Source: an uncultured Prevotellaceae bacterium
GTDB lineage: Bacteria > Bacteroidota > Bacteroidia > Bacteroidales > Bacteroidaceae
Reading direction: 5' to 3'
Assembly: GCA_900318305.1 (NCBI GenBank)
Contig: ONKB01000068.1
Span: 1-37,040, forward strand
Length of the DNA stretch: 37,040 nucleotides
Shown piece by piece: positions 7,246 through 14,229 of the stretch (the stretch's first letter is position 1; each line of letters begins with the position of its first letter). The position numbers were made by a program, and so were the translations under genes. A model generated the notes under the pieces. The model made no database searches. It worked only from the letters and a program-made list of their open reading frames with translations, and was not told where the DNA came from.

Positions 7246-7917
7246 TTATTGTGCTTTTTTCTCGTATCCGACAGGATTGTTCATGATAGGCAGCTGTTTG
7301 TCGCTGAGTCCTAAAATGGCACGGATACTCTCTGTGTCATGGGTGGCGCGTGGGACTGTAGCCAATCCTGTTGCCTGGCAATAAATATTTATGTTTTCGG
7401 ATACATTGCCAGCATCAACGCATCCCATTTGGATGGCTTTCTCGTCATACCTGCCGAATTTCTCAAAATCGATAACCATAAGCAGCGAAACAGGGGCATC
7501 TAAGACAAAATTTTGCATGAAAGAAGGTTTCCCGCTGGAGCCTTTCCCGTTGCCTGCCAAGAGCTTGCGTTGATCTCCTTTGGCTTTCTTGACGAGTTTG
7601 TTTTCTTTTGCACGGTATTCATATATGCCATTTTCCATAAAGACATACAGGCAGATCTCCTGACGGTTCATCGCCGTGGGGGAAGTAAGGCGTCCGTCCT
7701 CTCTTGAGATTCCAACAGCTGCCCAGCAGAGGTTGCTGAGCTGTTTCATCGTTAGTGTTTTGTTCTTGTCGAAACTGCGTACTGAGTGGCGTGTCTTGAG
7801 TGTCTGAATAACTGAAAGAGACTGCTGTTCCATGTCAGGAGAGGGTAGGTTGATGTCCTGTGCGTTGACAGAGAGACAGAATGGCAGTAGAGTGATAAAT
7901 AAGAAATACTTCTTCAT
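7246..7917 (-). CDS. Exported nitroreductase / SagB-type oxidoreductase
   Basis: A 223-residue FMN-dependent oxidoreductase of the nitroreductase superfamily with a clear signal peptide (FLFITLLPFCLSVNAQ, cleavage near residue 20). RHSVRSFDKNKTL near residue 43 is the conserved FMN-phosphate-binding start. QLSNLCWAAVGISR and TSPTAMNRQEICLYVF follow the family layout. The DAGNVSENI helix and GLATVPRATH near the C terminus complete the fold. This exported form is frequent in Bacteroidetes and annotated SagB/ThcOx-like; true SagB partners are absent. FMN outside the cytoplasm is unusual and suggests a periplasmic redox role. A -7 element TATTTTTG lies at 7954-7961 (minus). Confidence 0.88.
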   Translation of the reverse strand: MKKYFLFITLLPFCLSVNAQDINLPSPDMEQQSLSVIQTLKTRHSVRSFDKNKTLTMKQLSNLCWAAVGISREDGRLTSPTAMNRQEICLYVFMENGIYEYRAKENKLVKKAKGDQRKLLAGNGKGSSGKPSFMQNFVLDAPVSLLMVIDFEKFGRYDEKAIQMGCVDAGNVSENINIYCQATGLATVPRATHDTESIRAILGLSDKQLPIMNNPVGYEKKAQ

Positions 7918-8029
7918 AATGGTTATTTAAAGGTCTTGACGGATATTTGTATGCAAAAATAGCATTTTTAGTGTCAAATAGAATTGTTGCTGACGAAAAA
8001 ATGCAACTATATATAATGGTTGTCAGGTT

Positions 8030-9082
8030 TTATCCTAACCAGTATCTTGATTTTGGCAGACAGGACAGGAACTTAATCAGGAGATATGTCAGAATGAAAG
8101 TTGCAAGAGAAATGGCTGGCACTTCTAACAGGACGGAGTCATGTTTTCCGACAACAACCTTGGACACTTCTGTCAAAATCAGCACATGAGCGAGATATAT
8201 GGCGTAACCTTTTGTTGCGAAATCGGTTATAAAGTTGCCCAAGAAGTTGTCTCTGTGCCATTTGACAGACTTAACGAGACTGAATATGCCGGCAGCCATC
8301 AGTATGACATTAGAATTGCATTCTCCCCAGCTAAGTTCCAGTGAAGCAACAGTCTCGGCCGTCGATATGCGAGAATTGTACACGAGTGCCGTAACAAAAT
8401 AACCGATGATGATAAATACTACAGAGACCAAGGGTGAGAGACTTCCGAATCGGCGAAAATAGAATCCCAAGATGAAATATCCAACAAAGCCGGTGAAATA
8501 GTATAGCATGGGAGTGGGATTCCAGAAGCATTCTCCCCATATCTCGGGGAATATCAAATGAATGTAAGGCAAATTTGATGCGACAAACCATATTCCGAGG
8601 TAAAAGAGAAGAACTTTATGGCTGGCTATTTTCAGCCAAGGGGAAATGACTGGAGCTAACAGGTATAGTCCTAAAAGCATATAGACATACCACATGTGAC
8701 CAAGGTCTGTGCCGAAATTAATGGGGATGTTGGCGATATTTGTCAGACACTGGGTAATGGAGTCACCTTTGCTGAATATGAAATAAATGGCATAAATGAT
8801 TCCCCATACAACAAAAGGTCCTGCGATGCGCGCGAGCCGTCGCTTGAAGAATGTGCTTAGAGGTTGGCTTACTGGCAGCAGGAAATAACCGGAAATGATA
8901 ATAAAGAGTGCCACACAACACCGGTCAAGGCTTGTGATGTAGCCAATAGTATATGTGGACAATTCTTTTACGGGAAGTCCTTCGGGACTGATATAGTAGT
9001 TTTCGCTTGCGTGTTGCCATATCACAAGGAAACAAGCCAACACGCGGAGGATGTCCATAGAAAATTCTCTTTGCTGGGTCAT
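8030..9082 (-). CDS. Acyltransferase family 3 membrane protein
   Basis: A 350-residue integral membrane O-acyltransferase (OafA/WecH-like family). It starts with the typical REFSMDILRVLACFLVIWQH, including the arginine and the conserved active-site-region histidine in the first helix. About ten hydrophobic helices follow with short loops, and FIIISGYFLLP matches the conserved second helix. Such proteins transfer acetyl or other acyl groups onto cell-surface sugars, peptidoglycan or lipids. It lies 47 bp after the YjjG-like gene on the same strand, with no terminator seen, so it may be the third gene of the ogt-yjjG unit. Confidence 0.9.
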   Translation of the reverse strand: MTQQREFSMDILRVLACFLVIWQHASENYYISPEGLPVKELSTYTIGYITSLDRCCVALFIIISGYFLLPVSQPLSTFFKRRLARIAGPFVVWGIIYAIYFIFSKGDSITQCLTNIANIPINFGTDLGHMWYVYMLLGLYLLAPVISPWLKIASHKVLLFYLGIWFVASNLPYIHLIFPEIWGECFWNPTPMLYYFTGFVGYFILGFYFRRFGSLSPLVSVVFIIIGYFVTALVYNSRISTAETVASLELSWGECNSNVILMAAGIFSLVKSVKWHRDNFLGNFITDFATKGYAIYLAHVLILTEVSKVVVGKHDSVLLEVPAISLATFILTYLLIKFLSCLPKSRYWLG

Positions 9083-9129
9083 AGCTAATCTGATTATGTC
9101 ATGTCCATATATGCTGACGTCATAGAGGA

Positions 9130-9846
9130 CTATAGAAAATTAGTGATTTCTTTCAATGCCGATACGGTATATGTGGGAGGCTGGGGAGGAATAAAGTCGG
9201 GATTTGCCTGATTGAAAAATACTGTATCCAATCCTGCTTTCATGCCTCCTTCTACGTCTGTATTATAGTTGTCGCCAATCATCAGAATGTTCTTGGGAGA
9301 TGCACCAATCTTATTGATTACATATTCGAAAAAATGGATAGACGGTTTGTTGTAGCCAATATCCTCGCTAAGGTTTATTGTCTCAAAAAAGTCTTTTAAT
9401 CCAGAGGAGGTTAGTTTCTTGTATTGTATGTCATGAGGTCCATTACTGCAAAGATGTAATTTGTAGCCCTTGTCTCTTAGATATATTAAAAGTTCTTTTG
9501 CGTTTTCAATCACAGCGGTTTTATGTGAACATATTTCCAGGAATTTGGAGTTGATTTCCAAGAAGAACTCGTCTTTGGGGAAATTGTCTTTGTTCCCACT
9601 TAATGTTGACAATGGATTTTTGAATCGATCTATACCTAATTGTGTGAGTGTGATTTTCTGCTGCGCATAGAGATCCCATAGACGGACATTATTCTCCCAA
9701 TAGGTTTTGTGGAAAATCTGGTACTCAGCAATATATCTGTCAAGCTGGTAGAGGCTAAATACATCTTTAAGTGCTTCCTCCGAGTTACGATGGGTGTCGT
9801 ACAACGTGTCGTCAAAGTCAAAGAATAAATTGGTGTATTTCTTCAT
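9130..9846 (-). CDS. yjjG: HAD phosphatase, YjjG-like noncanonical nucleotidase
   Basis: A 238-residue haloacid-dehalogenase-superfamily phosphatase. Motif I is FFDFDDTLYD (nucleophile D10, acid D12), motif II is LCSNG, motif III is the lysine of YNKPS, and motif IV is IGDNYNTD. The helical cap after motif I, with YWENN and LYAQQKITL, matches the YjjG subfamily, which dephosphorylates noncanonical pyrimidine nucleotides and so cleans the nucleotide pool. It starts 2 bp after the ogt stop, so the two are translationally close. A nucleotide-sanitising enzyme next to a DNA alkyl-repair enzyme makes functional sense. Other HAD phosphatase activities cannot be excluded. Confidence 0.9.
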   Translation of the reverse strand: MKKYTNLFFDFDDTLYDTHRNSEEALKDVFSLYQLDRYIAEYQIFHKTYWENNVRLWDLYAQQKITLTQLGIDRFKNPLSTLSGNKDNFPKDEFFLEINSKFLEICSHKTAVIENAKELLIYLRDKGYKLHLCSNGPHDIQYKKLTSSGLKDFFETINLSEDIGYNKPSIHFFEYVINKIGASPKNILMIGDNYNTDVEGGMKAGLDTVFFNQANPDFIPPQPPTYTVSALKEITNFL

Positions 9847-9848
9847 GA

Positions 9849-10352
9849 TTACATACTCGTTTTGATGCCTTCAAGCTCCAACAGTTTGACTTTTCTTTCT
9901 AATCCTGCGCTATATCCAATTAGTTTCCCCGAAGCGCCAATGACTCGATGACATGGGATAATAATTGGTATAGGGTTGTGGCTGACTGTACCTCCGATGG
10001 CTTGAGCCGACATGTTTTTGAAATGATATTCTTCTACAATGATTTCGGCGATGTCTTTGTAACTCCTCGTATGTCCATAGGGAATATGGGTGAGGATTTC
10101 CCATACGAAGATTCTGAAAGGTGTGCCTTCTAACTTTATCTTTGGCGTGAAATCCGGATTCTTTCCTTGAAAATAAATATCAAGCCAACGTTTGGTTTCT
10201 TCAAGGATAGCCGTGCCTGGTTTATAGTTTGTTTTCGCTGGGTGAGTGGATATTGTTTTCAATCCGTTGAAATGTATTCCCGTTAGGTATTGTCCATCGC
10301 TTGAGAGAGTGATATCTCCTATTGGTGAGTTATATTGACAGGTATATTGCAT
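9849..10352 (-). CDS. ogt: Methylated-DNA-protein-cysteine methyltransferase
   Basis: A 167-residue suicide alkyltransferase that removes O6-alkyl groups from guanine. The acceptor is C134 in IIPCHRV. The helix-turn-helix is recognisable as TRSYKDIAEII, with SAQAIGGTVSHNP before the acceptor. The arginine finger found in many MGMT proteins (xRAVG) is glutamine here (SAQAIG), a variant I believe also occurs in other bacterial Ogt proteins. The N-terminal domain is short, and no AraC-like Ada domain is present, so it is Ogt rather than Ada. First gene of a likely ogt-yjjG operon. Confidence 0.96.
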   Translation of the reverse strand: MQYTCQYNSPIGDITLSSDGQYLTGIHFNGLKTISTHPAKTNYKPGTAILEETKRWLDIYFQGKNPDFTPKIKLEGTPFRIFVWEILTHIPYGHTRSYKDIAEIIVEEYHFKNMSAQAIGGTVSHNPIPIIIPCHRVIGASGKLIGYSAGLERKVKLLELEGIKTSM

Positions 10353-10411
10353 CTGAAAATTATGTATGTTGTAAAGTTAATAAATAATTTGTGAACAAAG
10401 AGAACATGTAA

Positions 10412-10450
10412 CAAAAAAAGAGGATACTCCAAATAAAGAAGCATCCTCTT
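10412..10450 (-). terminator. Intrinsic terminator of the trpB2 gene
   Basis: AAGAGGAT (10418-10425) pairs with ATCCTCTT (10443-10450). On the minus strand the stem runs into a U tract (the A run at 10413-10419 of the plus strand). It lies 21 bp after the stop at 10471. Confidence 0.85.
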
Positions 10451-10470
10451 CTGTTTCAGATAAATATCTT

Positions 10471-11844
10471 TTAATTACCGATTTTCGGCAGTTTGCTCAA
10501 GGAATCCTTAATAGCATCGTCACTTGGAATGACGTCAGTCATCGTCTTGTCATTATACTGCTGGTAGGCCTTGAGGTCATAATAACCAGTTCCTGTAAGA
10601 TTAAAGATGATGGTTTTTTCTTCTCCTGACTCCTTGCATTTTATCGCCTCGTCGAGTGCTACACGAATAGCATGGCTTGATTCTGGTGCAGGCAGAATGC
10701 CTTCTGTTCGTGCGAACTGGGTTGCGGCTTCAAATACGGAGGATTGCTCGACGGCGCGTGCCTCAAAGTAACCATCATGATAAAGTTGTGCAAGAATAGG
10801 ACTGATACCGTGGAAACGAAGACCTCCTGCGTGATTGGCGGAAGGAATGAACTGGCTTCCTAAGGTGTACATCTTTGCTAAGGGGCAAATCATTCCTGTG
10901 TCACAGAAATCGTAGGCATATTTTCCTCTGGTAAAGCTGGGACAAGAAGATGGTTCTACACCGATAATTTTGTAGTTGGCTTCGCCACGAAGAATTTCAC
11001 CAAAGAATGGTGCGGCAAAACCTCCAAGATTAGAACCTCCGCCGGCACAACCAATAATGATGTCTGGTTTGATGTCGTATTTCTCTAACGCCTTCTTTGT
11101 CTCCAAACCAATGATTGACTGATGAAGGACAACCTGACTTAATACAGAGCCAAGAACATATCTGTAACCTGGTGTTGTGACGGCCGTCTCTACGGCTTCG
11201 GAGATAGCACATCCCAATGAACCTGTAGTTCCAGGGTGGTCGGCAAGAATCTTGCATCCGACTTTTGTCGTATTGCTCGGTGACGGTGTAACGGTTGCGC
11301 CATATGTGCGCATTACCTCGCGACGGAAGGGCTTCTGTTCATAAGAGACTTTGACCATAAATACTTTACAATCCAGGTTAAAGTATGCACAAGCCATACT
11401 TAACGCTGTTCCCCATTGTCCTGCTCCGGTTTCTGTGGTAACACCTTTCAAACCTTGTTTTTTAGCATAATAAGCCTGTGCAATGGAAGAGTTAAGCTTA
11501 TGGGAACCAGATGTGTTGTTTCCTTCAAATTTATAATAAATCTTGGCAGGTGTCTGAAGAGCTTTTTCCAAAAAATATGCTCGAATCAATGGGGATGGAC
11601 GATACATCTTGTAGAAATCCAGGACTTCGCCGGGAATATCAAAGTATGGTGTGTTGTTATCCAATTCCTGCTTGTTTAATTCTTCACAGAAGATGGGGTT
11701 CATCTCTTCAATAGTCAGGGCATGTCCGTCAGCTGGACTGATTAACGGTGCCGGCTTGTTTTTCATGTCGGCCCGGACATTGTACCATTGTGACGGGATT
11801 TCGTCTTCATTTAAATAAATCTTGTAGGGAATTTTTGAGCTCAT
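10471..11844 (-). CDS. trpB: TrpB2-type tryptophan synthase beta-like enzyme
   Basis: A 457-residue PLP enzyme of fold type II. The PLP-forming lysine is K116 in NTSGSHKLNSS, the catalytic glutamate region is TTETGAGQWG, and the phosphate loop is GCAGGGSNLGG. The extended N-terminus (about 75 residues before the RPSPL substrate segment) and overall length fit TrpB2 rather than the roughly 400-residue TrpB1. TrpB2 enzymes condense indole with serine or phosphoserine and often work without TrpA, perhaps to salvage indole. No trpA or other trp gene lies nearby, which agrees. It has its own -7 element (TAACTTTG, minus 11875-11882) and its own terminator, so it is monocistronic. Confidence 0.93.
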   Translation of the reverse strand: MSSKIPYKIYLNEDEIPSQWYNVRADMKNKPAPLISPADGHALTIEEMNPIFCEELNKQELDNNTPYFDIPGEVLDFYKMYRPSPLIRAYFLEKALQTPAKIYYKFEGNNTSGSHKLNSSIAQAYYAKKQGLKGVTTETGAGQWGTALSMACAYFNLDCKVFMVKVSYEQKPFRREVMRTYGATVTPSPSNTTKVGCKILADHPGTTGSLGCAISEAVETAVTTPGYRYVLGSVLSQVVLHQSIIGLETKKALEKYDIKPDIIIGCAGGGSNLGGFAAPFFGEILRGEANYKIIGVEPSSCPSFTRGKYAYDFCDTGMICPLAKMYTLGSQFIPSANHAGGLRFHGISPILAQLYHDGYFEARAVEQSSVFEAATQFARTEGILPAPESSHAIRVALDEAIKCKESGEEKTIIFNLTGTGYYDLKAYQQYNDKTMTDVIPSDDAIKDSLSKLPKIGN

Positions 11845-11972
11845 ATTATATATGTGTTGATTACAAAACTATTGCAAAGTTATAATTATTTTGTGCTTTT
11901 TCTTTCAAAATGTCTCGATATTTTAAAATGTTTTTCTCATTTTGCAAATTTTCTTTGTTTATAGATGGCGGT

Positions 11973-13289
11973 TTAATTATTCTTTGGTATACTATCATCA
12001 TATTTTGAAGCCTGTTTGATGAGATTGACTTCCTTGACGTTCCGGCTTAATTCCCGAGTGTTGTCCCGCCATACGATTGGTCCGTCTGCAAGTTGTCCGG
12101 TGTAAATACCATTCATGAAAACGCAATCTCTTATTGGAGATTTGATTTCAATAAGCATGCGACCGTCGCCAATGAGGTTTTGAGCATATATATCATGTAT
12201 GCGAGGAATCTTTGTTGCCTGGCCATATCCCCTGTTGCCGACCAATAAAGTATAAGGACAGCCTTGATAGGGGGTTGTAACTAACGGGTCTTTGGCAACA
12301 GTAACACCATTGATATAAACATGATGAATGCTTGCGCTATCGCTGGTCCGAAGAGCGATGCCGGCATAGTTACTTTTTATGTTTGTTATAAAAATGTGTT
12401 CAATGTCGTCCTCTGGTCCCTGGTGGGCACATGACGTGACTTGGAAAGAGTTGATGTCACCATTTCTGTGATATTTTTCTCCCATATCTAAGGCTGACAG
12501 AGCAATGCAATCGTCGCCATTGACAGAAGTGATATCGTCAATACGGAAATATTTGCAACCTTCACGTAGATCAATGCCGTCGTTGTTGAAAGTGTGAATG
12601 CGTTTACCTTGTAACATGCGGTATTGCGGACAGTGAATCCGTAAATGGCTGATGTCTGCATGGTGTACTTTCTCGAATGTAACAGCCCAAGTATGAGCAT
12701 ATTCTATTGTAATATTCTTAAGTTGGAAACTATCAACATAAGCCATGAGTATCAAGAAGTTCCGCCAATCAGAGGTCTGTTTTGCTCCTTCTTTGCCGGC
12801 ATCGCTGCCATAGCTGCTTCTGTCTTTATTGTAGTTGGGTGCAGGATTCAAGCTCAGTTTGCGAAGTCCGTCACCAGTTGCCCTGGGATTGTTGGCTCCG
12901 CGTAATATGGCATTCCCTTGGCCTATTATCGAGATGTTGTGATTCCATTGAGGCTCTGATATGCCAATGCCGACATTGTTGCTTCTAAACATGTTGTCGC
13001 GGCATCGGTCAGACAGCTGTAATGTACAGTTGTCTAAGATAACAGTCATTCCAGAGGGGATACGTATAGCCTCATCGATGCTCCAGAAAGATCCGTTAGT
13101 GCTACCTGTTCTGGGTATGGTGATGCTTTGTGTCGTTTTACAAGCTTTATCTACGGCTTTTTGGATTCTTTCGGTGTCTGTCCCTTTAAATTGTAAAGGT
13201 GTGATAGTGCCGGTTATGGAAGAAGCTGCATGCTGAGGGCCGGACAGAATACAACAGAGGAGTGAGAGTTTGATGAGTTGTTGTAACAT
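11973..13289 (-). CDS. Secreted GH28-like parallel beta-helix protein
   Basis: A 438-residue exported protein with an N-terminal hydrophobic signal (LIKLSLLCCILSGPQHA). It has the right-handed beta-helix layout of glycoside hydrolase family 28. RIQKAVDKAC near residue 41 begins the fold. NNDGID (D237) and NGDD (D259, D260) match the three catalytic aspartates of polygalacturonases. The later GHG and RIK motifs are not found; where they are expected it has PEDDIEHIF and GIALRTSD. It may therefore be a divergent member acting on another uronic or rhamnosyl link, or have lost activity. It follows the TSCPD gene by 29 bp on the same strand, so the two may share a transcript. No PUL transporter adjoins it. 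Confidence 0.83.
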   Translation of the reverse strand: MLQQLIKLSLLCCILSGPQHAASSITGTITPLQFKGTDTERIQKAVDKACKTTQSITIPRTGSTNGSFWSIDEAIRIPSGMTVILDNCTLQLSDRCRDNMFRSNNVGIGISEPQWNHNISIIGQGNAILRGANNPRATGDGLRKLSLNPAPNYNKDRSSYGSDAGKEGAKQTSDWRNFLILMAYVDSFQLKNITIEYAHTWAVTFEKVHHADISHLRIHCPQYRMLQGKRIHTFNNDGIDLREGCKYFRIDDITSVNGDDCIALSALDMGEKYHRNGDINSFQVTSCAHQGPEDDIEHIFITNIKSNYAGIALRTSDSASIHHVYINGVTVAKDPLVTTPYQGCPYTLLVGNRGYGQATKIPRIHDIYAQNLIGDGRMLIEIKSPIRDCVFMNGIYTGQLADGPIVWRDNTRELSRNVKEVNLIKQASKYDDSIPKNN

Positions 13290-13318
13290 TGCTTAAATAT
13301 TAATAAAGAGGCGATACC

Positions 13319-13573
13319 TTAAAGTGTTGATTTCTCTTCTAATGCCAGTGCCAGCTGGTCAGGGCAAGATGTGGATTTGTTTCCACACCTAATACCTTTT
13401 AATAATCTTATAACGTCTTCTGATTTCTGGTTTTCCACTAACCTGGAAATACCTGTTGTGTTGCCGGGACATCCGCCGACAAACTGCACGTTATGAACGC
13501 GACAGTTTTCGTCCAATTCAAAGTTTATCGCTTTAGAGCAAGTACCTGTAGTTATATAAGTAAATTTTCTCAT
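13319..13573 (-). CDS. TSCPD-domain small protein
   Basis: An 84-residue protein. The ATG at 13573 (MRKFTYIT) is preferred over the one at 13618, because the -7 element TATCTTTG at 13597-13604 (minus) falls between them. The protein has GTCSKAINF, a VGGCPGN loop, and the signature STSCPDQLALAL near the C terminus, with four cysteines in all. These features define the short TSCPD family (TIGR03905 type), a domain also found at the end of adenosylcobalamin-dependent ribonucleotide reductases, where it is thought to bind metal. The role of the stand-alone form is unknown. It is widespread and usually solitary. Confidence 0.85.
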   Translation of the reverse strand: MRKFTYITTGTCSKAINFELDENCRVHNVQFVGGCPGNTTGISRLVENQKSEDVIRLLKGIRCGNKSTSCPDQLALALEEKSTL

Positions 13574-13663
13574 GATACAATTATTAATTTGTTTTACAAA
13601 GATACAAGTTTTAACCATAATTGAGACCAGGAATGAGCCTCAAGACAAAGAGTGTGGCAGCCT

Positions 13664-13993
13664 TTAATGACTAAAGATGTATTTGGTCCATTCATAATGC
13701 CTTCTTTTGCGTGGGTATTCGTTGTCTGCTTGATTGCTATAGGCCTCTCTTTCAAAAGATATGTTGTCGTATGCTTTTATGGAATCATGATAGTATAACA
13801 GCTTTATCAGCCATTCTGCCAGATACCATATATAAAAGAAAATAAAGAGCATTTCACGTTGTTGTAACGTGTGTATGTATTCGTGATTAGTCAGAACAGG
13901 ACCTAGTTTCCTGTTGGAGAAAACAAAACCTAAAATATTAATGGCAGCAAAATTCTTGCCCAGATACAATCGTCTGATAATAATGATTCTCAT
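13664..13993 (-). CDS. Small membrane protein with a HExxH motif
   Basis: A 109-residue basic protein. Near residue 37 it has NHEYIHTLQQ, a full HExxH zinc-binding motif (H37, E38, H41). A single long hydrophobic stretch (MLFIFFYIWYLAEWLIKLLYY) follows, then SFEREAY with a glutamate (E81 or E83) placed where gluzincins put their third ligand. The same order (HExxH, membrane helix, FEREA) is in my recollection a small conserved Bacteroidetes family without assigned function. A membrane-embedded metallopeptidase is a reasonable inference; activity is unproven. It is 45 bp upstream of the longer possible start of the TSCPD gene. Confidence 0.75.
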   Translation of the reverse strand: MRIIIIRRLYLGKNFAAINILGFVFSNRKLGPVLTNHEYIHTLQQREMLFIFFYIWYLAEWLIKLLYYHDSIKAYDNISFEREAYSNQADNEYPRKRRHYEWTKYIFSH

Positions 13994-14191
13994 TGTCTTA
14001 AAGCTTAACAGGAAAGTATGTATGTGATGTTTTGATAGTGGGTATAATCGTATATCAGGATATTTGTTGGCAAGAAAAAAGAAATAAAAACAGTTATGCC
14101 TTTTGTGAAAAATAATAGAGATATTCTAGTCTAAGTTGTTATTTATGTTATTTTAGTGTTAATTCTCTTGATAAATATGAAATTTATTTTC

Positions 14192-14199
14192 TATCTTTG
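14192..14199 (+). promoter_or_regulatory. -7 element TATCTTTG
   Basis: TATCTTTG fits TAnnTTTG, with TTG at 14168-14170 (21 bp upstream) as a partial -33 box. It sets transcription start near 14206 and supports the ATG at 14230. Confidence 0.6.
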
Positions 14200-14229
14200 T
14201 TTTGGATAATACCCAATCATTGTTGTGTT

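Noticed and set aside
7246..7917. SagB of a thiazole/oxazole peptide (TOMM) cluster
   Set aside because: No cyclodehydratase or precursor peptide is nearby, and the protein has an export signal.
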